From NCBI GenBank assembly GCA_947465275.1, contig CANIAI010000022.1, forward strand, positions 1 through 13,396: DNA of 13,396 bases, given 5' to 3'. The translations under genes and the position numbers were made by a program. Below the pieces are notes generated by a model that was given only the letters and a program-made list of their open reading frames with translations, was not told where the DNA came from and ran no database searches. This DNA is from Acidobacteriota bacterium (GTDB lineage Bacteria; Acidobacteriota; Vicinamibacteria; Vicinamibacterales; UBA2999). Shown here one piece after another: positions 6,241-10,933 of the stretch. Every line of letters starts with the position of its first letter. The stretch's first letter is position 1.

Positions 6241-7329
6241 TCAGAATTCGATGTGCGTCTGCAGCAGGAGACGGTTCTCGGTCGGCCGCGTGGCGACGTC
6301 GTAGTGCACCTGCTCGTTGGTCGCGACGAAACCGACCCGGGTGCGGGGGCGCACGAGCCAGTAGCCGCCGCCCGCGATCACGCGCGTCTGGGAGTTCCCC
6401 CCCACGGCGTCATTCGGGTCGAACGCGTCGACCCGCACCAGGCCGGCCCAGCCGCTCGCGCCCTGTCGTACCTCGAGGAATGCGGAGGTGCCGGCGCGCT
6501 CGATGTCACGCGTGGCCCCGGTCGTCGGGTTCTCGGTCGCCTCGACGTGCTGCGCGGTGGCCACCAGGTGCCGGTGCTCGAAGCTCGCCATCACGATGCC
6601 CAGGCGCCGCGGGCGATCGGCCGCGTACCAGCCCGCGCTGTAGAAGCCCGAGACGCGCAGGCCGTTGAGCAGTGCCGCCTTGGGCAGCGGACGCACGGTC
6701 AGCCGCGCCTGCACGCTCTTGTACCGGTTCGCCTCGGGCTGGGAGAAGCCCTCGCCGTTGTAGACCCCCGCCTGAATCTCGCCGTAGTTGCCGGGCAGCG
6801 GGGTCATGTAGCCCGCGCCGAAGTCGGCCGACCCCGGGATCACGCCCTCGCGCTCGGCGAACATCGAGCCCTGGACGCGGTAGCGGTTGATGCCTTCCTC
6901 GAAGTCGAGCCACGGCGTCTGATGCAGGCCGAACCGCACCCAACCTCTCGGCGTGATGTCGTCGAACTGCACGAAGGCGTACTTCGTCCGCACCGTCAGG
7001 CTGCCGGCCAGGCTGCCATCCGTGACGCGCCTGATGTCGGGGGTGAAGCGGAACCGCACCGACGGCGAGACCTGCGCGTTGATGTTGAGGTAGGTGCGGG
7101 TGACGTCGAACGCGTTGTAGCCGTCGCGGTTCTCGAGCTCGGCGAGGTACTGGATGAACGAGACCACGCCGACCCGGATGATCGGATACTCGGGGGCGGG
7201 TGCCGCCGCGGTCACCGGGGCCGGCGCGGCCTGCGGTGCAGCCTGAGCGAACGCGCGCGGGACGGCGGGCGGAAGGAGCGTGGCTGCCCAGGCGAGGGCG
7301 ACGAGGACGCGGCGAAGGGTGCGTGTCAT
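6241..7329 (-). CDS. OprP/OprO-like outer-membrane porin
   Basis: The predicted protein has 362 residues. An Arg-rich start and hydrophobic core followed by Ala-Phe-Ala form a Sec signal peptide cleaved near residue 27, followed by an Ala/Pro-rich spacer. The rest is alternating beta-barrel sequence ending in the aromatic C-terminus Ile-Glu-Phe that outer-membrane assembly machinery recognises. Segments such as TYLNINAQVSPSVRFRFTPD, TKYAFVQFDD, RFGLHQTPW and SMFAEREGVIPGSADFGAGY are characteristic of the phosphate-selective porin O/P superfamily. True substrate preference cannot be read from sequence; some relatives pass other anions. I chose the ATG at 7329; a GTG three codons earlier is possible. 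Weak AAGGG lies close upstream, along with TACAAG 8 bp before the ATG and three TGTWAC repeats further up. It lies downstream of the nuoG terminator and 38 bp before the GAF sensor gene. Confidence 0.85.
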   Translation of the reverse strand: MTRTLRRVLVALAWAATLLPPAVPRAFAQAAPQAAPAPVTAAAPAPEYPIIRVGVVSFIQYLAELENRDGYNAFDVTRTYLNINAQVSPSVRFRFTPDIRRVTDGSLAGSLTVRTKYAFVQFDDITPRGWVRFGLHQTPWLDFEEGINRYRVQGSMFAEREGVIPGSADFGAGYMTPLPGNYGEIQAGVYNGEGFSQPEANRYKSVQARLTVRPLPKAALLNGLRVSGFYSAGWYAADRPRRLGIVMASFEHRHLVATAQHVEATENPTTGATRDIERAGTSAFLEVRQGASGWAGLVRVDAFDPNDAVGGNSQTRVIAGGGYWLVRPRTRVGFVATNEQVHYDVATRPTENRLLLQTHIEF

Positions 7330-7337
7330 GCCCTTCA

Positions 7338-7343
7338 CTTGTA
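7338..7343 (-). promoter_or_regulatory. Weak -10-like TACAAG before the porin
   Basis: The minus strand reads TACAAG, a 4/6 match to TATAAT, 8 bp before the ATG. There is no -35 hexamer at the expected distance; the TGTWAC repeat array begins 20 bp upstream instead, as expected for an activator-dependent promoter. Confidence 0.35.
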
Positions 7344-7363
7344 CGACGTCGGCGTGTCCGGCA

Positions 7364-7391
7364 TGTAACGCGTCTGTTACGTCGGTGTAAC
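7364..7391 (-). promoter_or_regulatory. Three tandem TGTWAC boxes with 11-bp period (PhoP/PhoB-like)
   Basis: On the plus strand TGTAAC starts at 7364, TGTTAC at 7375 and TGTAAC at 7386, each separated by five unrelated bases. Read toward the porin on the minus strand they are GTTACA, GTAACA and GTTACA. Direct hexamers with an 11-bp period are the typical target of OmpR/PhoB-family response regulators, and these are close to the TTAACA-like boxes of Bacillus PhoP. They lie roughly 33-60 bp upstream of the transcript start predicted from TACAAG. Confidence 0.5.
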
Positions 7392-7392
7392 G

Positions 7393-7426
7393 AAAAAGGG
7401 ACCGGGCGCCTGCGCGCTCCGGTCCC
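7393..7426 (-). terminator. Intrinsic terminator of the nuoG-like gene
   Basis: The minus strand has GGGACCGG, a 13-base loop, a perfect complementary CCGGTCCC and then TTTTT, about 24 bp after the nuoG stop. Stem arms are at 7398-7405 and 7419-7426, with the T-run at 7393-7397. It separates nuoG from the porin block. The T-run lies 1 bp from the porin's upstream TGTWAC repeat. Confidence 0.85.
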
Positions 7427-7449
7427 TGTCGTACGGTCGAAGAGGGCCG

Positions 7450-9249
7450 CTACCTGCTGACCGGCTTCAGCGGAATGATCCCCTGCAGCCCTTCCATCTG
7501 GACGTTGTGACCCTTCACGGGCGGCAGGTCCTGGAACATGAAGTCCCACTTCCAGCGTTCGGACGGGTTCGACGCCTGCAGCCAGGTGTTCGCCGGCACC
7601 GGCCGCGTGAAGACCATCTTCTCGGCCTCGGCGTACGGCGTGCCCGGCATGGCCGCCGCGAGGGCGCGGCGCACGTCGTTCGAGCTGCTGAAGCCGAGGG
7701 TGAGGCCGAGCGCCGAGCCGACGCGCGACAGCACCTGCCAGTCTTCGAGCGCCTCACCGGGAGGCGCGATGGCCCGCGAGGCCGCCTGCACGCGCCCCTG
7801 GTCGTTCGTGTAGATCGCGTCCTTCTCGATCCAGGCCGCGCCCGGCAGCACGACATCGGCCGCCGCCGCGAGCTCGGTCATCAGCACGCCCTGCACCACG
7901 AGGAGCGGGAGCGTCCCGGCCGTGCGCGCCGCGAGGATCCACGACACGTCGCCCATCGAGCCCTCGGGACCCGGGTCGAGCACGTAGAGCGCCCTGACGG
8001 CGCCCGTCTCGACGGCGCTCCGCAGCGCCGACAGGTCGGGCAGGCCGTCGTTCCCGGCACCGACCGCGTAGCCGAGGTCGCGCGCGCCATTCACGTTCGG
8101 CGCTTCGGTCGCCGGCACGATGAACTTCGTCGTCGCCGGCTGCACCTTCGGCGAGCCGGTCCAGGTGAGGCTGACCGCCTTCAGGCCATCGGTGCCGAGC
8201 AGCCCTTCGACCAGCTGCCGGAGCACGAACAGCTCCTCGTTCGCGGCGTGCGCCGAGGCGAGGAAGCGGACCGACCCGGCGTCGGCCGACCCGGCCTCCT
8301 GCAGCTTCGTCCGGAGCGTCGCCTCGACGTCGTGCCAGCCGACCGCGTTCAGCGAGCCGCCCTGCTTCAGCATCGGGCGCGTCAGGCGGCGGTCACTTTC
8401 GATCCAGTGGTAGTTGAACCGGCCGACGTCGCACATCCAGTAGTCGTTGACGTCCGGGTTGTACCGGGGCGTCATGCGGATCAGCTGGTCGCCCTTGGCC
8501 CACTCGGGCTTCGCGCGCAGCCACGCGCTCGTGTTGCACCCCTTCGAGCAGAGCGTGCAGACCGTGTCGACGACGTTCGGGTTGTCCCAGGGACGGCTCT
8601 TGAACCGGTAGTCGCGGGTGGTGATCGCGCCGACCGGGCAGACGTCCATCAGGTTGCCCGAGATGAGCGACTGGACGCCCTGCTCCTGGAACGTGGCCAC
8701 CTCGCTGCCGTAGCCGCGGTCGATCACGCCGATCTGCGCGTCGCCGTCGACCTCGCGCATGAAGCGGACGCAGCGCGTGCAGAGGATGCAGCGGTTGCGG
8801 TTCAGCATCAGCGTGGGGCCGAAGTCGACGTCGGCCTTCACCCCTTCGCCGTCGAACACGCGGCGGGGGAAGTCCATGCGGCTCTCGGCGGGGCCGAAGC
8901 TGTAGGAGAAGTCCTGGAGCGGGCACTCGCCACCCTTGTCGCAGACCGGGCAGTCGAGCGGGTGATTGACCAGCAGGAACTCGAAGACGCCGGCGCGGGC
9001 CTGCACCGTCTCCGGGTCGCGGGTGGTCACCACCATGCCCTCGGTGCAGGGCGTCGAGCACGACGTCTGCAGCTTCGGCATCTTCTCGATCTTCACCACG
9101 CAGACGCGACACGAACCGTCGACGCCGATGCCGGGGTGGTAGCAGTAGTAGGGCACCGAGATGCCGGCCTCGATGGCCGCCTGCAGCACGGTCTTGCCCT
9201 TTTCAACCGTAACCTGCTGCCCGTCGATGGTCAGTGTGACCGTTTCCAT
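7450..9249 (-). CDS. nuoG: NADH-quinone oxidoreductase subunit G (short form)
   Basis: The 599-residue protein is the iron-sulfur subunit of complex I that carries electrons from NuoF toward quinone. Cluster ligands are complete: [2Fe-2S] at C36, C47, C50 and C64; His96 with C100, C103 and C109; C154, C157, C160 and C204 in the CxxCxxC/CPVGA pair; and C231, C234, C238 and probably C273 for an N7-type or molybdopterin-type cluster. The remainder (about 280-520) is the molybdopterin-oxidoreductase-like domain, with DVVLPGAAWIEKDAIYTNDQGRVQ. The C-terminus is shorter than in E. coli NuoG (about 900 residues). I chose the ATG at 9249, where ferredoxin-domain similarity begins; a TTG three codons earlier is possible. 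There is no Shine-Dalgarno sequence, but TATCAT lies 9 bp upstream. No other nuo gene is in view; it is flanked by a divergent methyltransferase gene and its own terminator, so it appears to be transcribed alone. A NuoG-like subunit of another NAD-linked complex is an alternative. Confidence 0.9.
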   Translation of the reverse strand: METVTLTIDGQQVTVEKGKTVLQAAIEAGISVPYYCYHPGIGVDGSCRVCVVKIEKMPKLQTSCSTPCTEGMVVTTRDPETVQARAGVFEFLLVNHPLDCPVCDKGGECPLQDFSYSFGPAESRMDFPRRVFDGEGVKADVDFGPTLMLNRNRCILCTRCVRFMREVDGDAQIGVIDRGYGSEVATFQEQGVQSLISGNLMDVCPVGAITTRDYRFKSRPWDNPNVVDTVCTLCSKGCNTSAWLRAKPEWAKGDQLIRMTPRYNPDVNDYWMCDVGRFNYHWIESDRRLTRPMLKQGGSLNAVGWHDVEATLRTKLQEAGSADAGSVRFLASAHAANEELFVLRQLVEGLLGTDGLKAVSLTWTGSPKVQPATTKFIVPATEAPNVNGARDLGYAVGAGNDGLPDLSALRSAVETGAVRALYVLDPGPEGSMGDVSWILAARTAGTLPLLVVQGVLMTELAAAADVVLPGAAWIEKDAIYTNDQGRVQAASRAIAPPGEALEDWQVLSRVGSALGLTLGFSSSNDVRRALAAAMPGTPYAEAEKMVFTRPVPANTWLQASNPSERWKWDFMFQDLPPVKGHNVQMEGLQGIIPLKPVSR

Positions 9250-9258
9250 AACCCGCAA

Positions 9259-9264
9259 ATGATA
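9259..9264 (-). promoter_or_regulatory. -10-like TATCAT before nuoG
   Basis: The minus strand reads TATCAT 9 bp before the ATG at 9249, within the 8-bp palindrome TGATATCA (9260-9267). No convincing -35 is visible; the hexamer at 17-bp spacing, TAGGAC, falls inside the dyad at 9273-9286. Confidence 0.4.
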
Positions 9265-9272
9265 TCAACAAC

Positions 9273-9286
9273 AGGACCCCGGTCCT
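9273..9286. promoter_or_regulatory. Perfect dyad AGGACC-CC-GGTCCT in the divergent gap
   Basis: A 6-bp perfect inverted repeat with a 2-bp centre lies near the middle of the 48-bp gap between nuoG and the methyltransferase gene. It covers the -35 position of nuoG's -10-like element and touches the methyltransferase's TACAAT. A shared operator is possible; it has no T-run to suggest a terminator. Confidence 0.4.
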
Positions 9287-9291
9287 ACAAT
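9286..9291 (+). promoter_or_regulatory. -10-like TACAAT before the methyltransferase gene
   Basis: TACAAT, a 5/6 match to TATAAT, ends 6 bp before the ATG at 9298. The purines between them (GAGGG) touch the ATG, too close to act as a Shine-Dalgarno sequence. This geometry suggests transcription starts at the start codon. No -35 match is seen. Confidence 0.45.
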
Positions 9292-9297
9292 CGAGGG

Positions 9298-10293
9298 ATG
9301 CCCACCCTGCCGATCGAGGTCGTGATGGACGTCGCCATGGGATACGCCCTCCCGAGGGCGCTGCACGTGGTCACCGAGGCGGGTGTCCCCGACGCCCTGG
9401 GCGACGACCCGCGCCCGGCGGCCGACCTCGCGGCGGCCACGGGCACCGACGCCGGCGCGCTCGCCCGGATGCTGCGGCTGCTGGCCGCCCACGGGCTGTT
9501 CGAGGCGTGCGAGGGCGGTTTCCGCCACACCGAGGCGTCGCGGCTGCTCAGGGCGGACCATCCGTTCTCGATGCGCCCCTTCGTCCGCCTGCAGGGGCTG
9601 CGCAGCCGGTGGGACATCTGGGGGCACCTCGGTCATGCCCTCCGGACGGGGGCGACCGCCGACCGGCAGGCACTTCCCGAGGGGTGGTGGGCACACCTGG
9701 CGGCTCATCCGGACGACCGGGCCATCTTCGACGAGGCGATGACCAAGAAGGTGCACGCCCAGATCGCCGGGATTCTGGGCGCCTGCGACTTCCGCCGATT
9801 CGGGACCATCGCCGACATCGGAGGCGGGCAGGGACACCTGCTGGCCGCGATCCTCGATGCCGCGCCCGCCGTGCGCGGGATCCTGTTCGACCTGCCCGAG
9901 GTGGTCGGCGGCGTCGAGCCGCCGCAGCGGCTGGGCGGGAGGCTGCTGGTTCAGCCCGGCAGTTTCTTCGAGGGCCCCCTTCCCCGGGCCGATGCGTACC
10001 TGCTCACGCAGGTGCTCCACAACTGGGACGACGAGGGGTGCCTGCGGCTGCTTCGGGGTATCCGAGAGGCCGCGGCGCCCGGGGCGCGGCTGCTGGCGGT
10101 CGAGTGGCTGATCCCCGAGGACGGCCGTCCGAACTGGACGCTCCTGGTCGACCTCATCATGCTCGCCGAGTATTCAGGACGGGAGCGCACCGAGCCTGAA
10201 CTTGCCGCACTCCTGTCGGCGTCCGGCTTCCGCCTCGACCGCACAGTCGACTGCGGGCTGCGCAGCTTCATCCTCGAGGGCGTCGCCGTCTAG
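9298..10293 (+). CDS. SAM-dependent O-methyltransferase (COMT / Methyltransf_2 type)
   Basis: The 331-residue protein has two parts. An N-terminal helical winged-helix dimerisation domain (about 8-95) contains ADLAAATGTDAGALARMLRLLAAHGLF. A Rossmann methyltransferase domain (about 140-331) has the SAM glycine loop DIGGGQGH (173-180), the acidic end of strand 2 in ILFDLPEVV, and VLHNWDDE with His241 as the usual catalytic base. This class methylates hydroxyl groups on small aromatic, polyketide or carotenoid-like molecules; hydroxyneurosporene and antibiotic O-methyltransferases are relatives. No biosynthetic partner genes are nearby, so the substrate is unknown. The frame is open for about 600 codons upstream, but that stretch is antisense to nuoG and is not coding; similarity starts at the ATG at 9298. 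It is divergent from nuoG. Confidence 0.9.
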   Translation: MPTLPIEVVMDVAMGYALPRALHVVTEAGVPDALGDDPRPAADLAAATGTDAGALARMLRLLAAHGLFEACEGGFRHTEASRLLRADHPFSMRPFVRLQGLRSRWDIWGHLGHALRTGATADRQALPEGWWAHLAAHPDDRAIFDEAMTKKVHAQIAGILGACDFRRFGTIADIGGGQGHLLAAILDAAPAVRGILFDLPEVVGGVEPPQRLGGRLLVQPGSFFEGPLPRADAYLLTQVLHNWDDEGCLRLLRGIREAAAPGARLLAVEWLIPEDGRPNWTLLVDLIMLAEYSGRERTEPELAALLSASGFRLDRTVDCGLRSFILEGVAV

Positions 10294-10486
10294 CCGTGGA
10301 TGCCGGCGCTGGGTGCCGCGACCGCCGGGCCTGACAGGAGATGGCATCCGGGCTGCAGGGACTCGGGGGTCATGTCGAGGTGTGTGCCTGCGGTCCTGCT
10401 TGACGTGCATCGGGAGGAGGCCTAAAGTGGCGTCCCCTGTCACCCGACGCACGCTCGGACGCACGCTTCTCGCACGAGGAGAGGCC
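10294..10486. other. Intergenic region upstream of the small membrane protein gene
   Basis: About 190 bp with no independent gene. A weak hairpin follows the methyltransferase stop: CCGGCG at 10303-10308 pairs with CGCCGG at 10323-10328, but no T-run follows, so it is not a convincing terminator. The right half holds a sigma-70-like promoter (10400-10428) and two Shine-Dalgarno-like sites, one before the GTG at 10427 and one before the ATG at 10487. Confidence 0.5.
10400..10428 (+). promoter_or_regulatory. Sigma-70-type promoter TTGACG-17-TAAAGT
   Basis: TTGACG (10400-10405, 5/6 to consensus) is followed after exactly 17 bp by TAAAGT (10423-10428, 4/6). Transcription would begin near 10435, giving a leader of about 50 bases to the ATG at 10487. 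It is the only place in the window where I see a well-spaced -35/-10 pair. The spacer contains AGGAGG, which gives a competing reading as a ribosome site for a GTG start at 10427. Confidence 0.55.
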
Positions 10487-10927
10487 ATGGACGACACACG
10501 CATCCGGCTCGTGGCATTCGTCGAATGGGCGCTCGCGGCGGCCTGCCTGGCCGGCGCGCTCACGCTTGGCGTGAACCTGTGGCCAGAGCTGCGGGTCACG
10601 TCTCCCGTCGTTCCGCTCAGTGCGGGCGAGCCCGACCGTCCGCTCATGTCCTCGTCACCCCCGACGGCCGCCGCTCCGTCGCGTGCCGTGTCGGTGCCCT
10701 TCCTCGTGCTGCCCGGCCTGCCCGAGATTCACGTCGGCGATGGGGCGCGGGCGGTGATCGCGGCGCTGGCGCCCGTGGCCAGCTTCGGATCGGAGGCGAT
10801 CGAGCGCCGTGACTTCGGCGAGCGTGTGACCCGTACGTTCGAATACGCCGGGGTGCGCTTCGCACTGGTGGAGGAACGTGGCCGCGAGGCGTCGGCGGGG
10901 CGCGTCACCGCGATCTACCTCGAGTAG
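10487..10927 (+). CDS. Small membrane-anchored protein of unknown function
   Basis: From the ATG at 10487 the protein has 146 residues. One N-terminal transmembrane segment (about 9-28) is followed by a Pro/Ser/Ala-rich linker (about 38-68) and a small C-terminal domain (about 70-146). That domain contains PFLVLPGLPEIHVGDGARAVIAALAPV and ends in strands such as TRTFEYAGVRFALVEERG and GRVTAIYLE. I do not recognise the family. The ATG has AGGAG about 6 nt upstream. An in-frame GTG at 10427 with a perfect AGGAGG 6 nt upstream would add 20 Arg-rich residues; I prefer the ATG because the longer form would start inside the -10 box of the promoter at 10400-10428. The stop is only 6 bp from the stop of the convergent peptidase gene. 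Confidence 0.7.
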   Translation: MDDTRIRLVAFVEWALAAACLAGALTLGVNLWPELRVTSPVVPLSAGEPDRPLMSSSPPTAAAPSRAVSVPFLVLPGLPEIHVGDGARAVIAALAPVASFGSEAIERRDFGERVTRTFEYAGVRFALVEERGREASAGRVTAIYLE

Positions 10928-10933
10928 GGCGGC

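Noticed and set aside
7507..9297. Open frame of about 600 codons on the plus strand joined to the methyltransferase frame, which could be read as a long N-terminal extension
   Set aside because: It is antisense to nuoG, is His/Arg/Val/Asp-rich without domains, and reflects codon bias of G+C-rich genes on the other strand. Methyltransferase similarity begins only near 9298.
10303..10328. Hairpin CCGGCG/CGCCGG after the methyltransferase gene as an intrinsic terminator
   Set aside because: The stem is only 6 bp with a 14-base loop, and no T-run follows it.
9298..10927. Biosynthetic gene cluster suggested by the O-methyltransferase
   Set aside because: No polyketide, peptide, terpene or other tailoring gene is in the window; the neighbours are a respiratory subunit and an unknown small protein.
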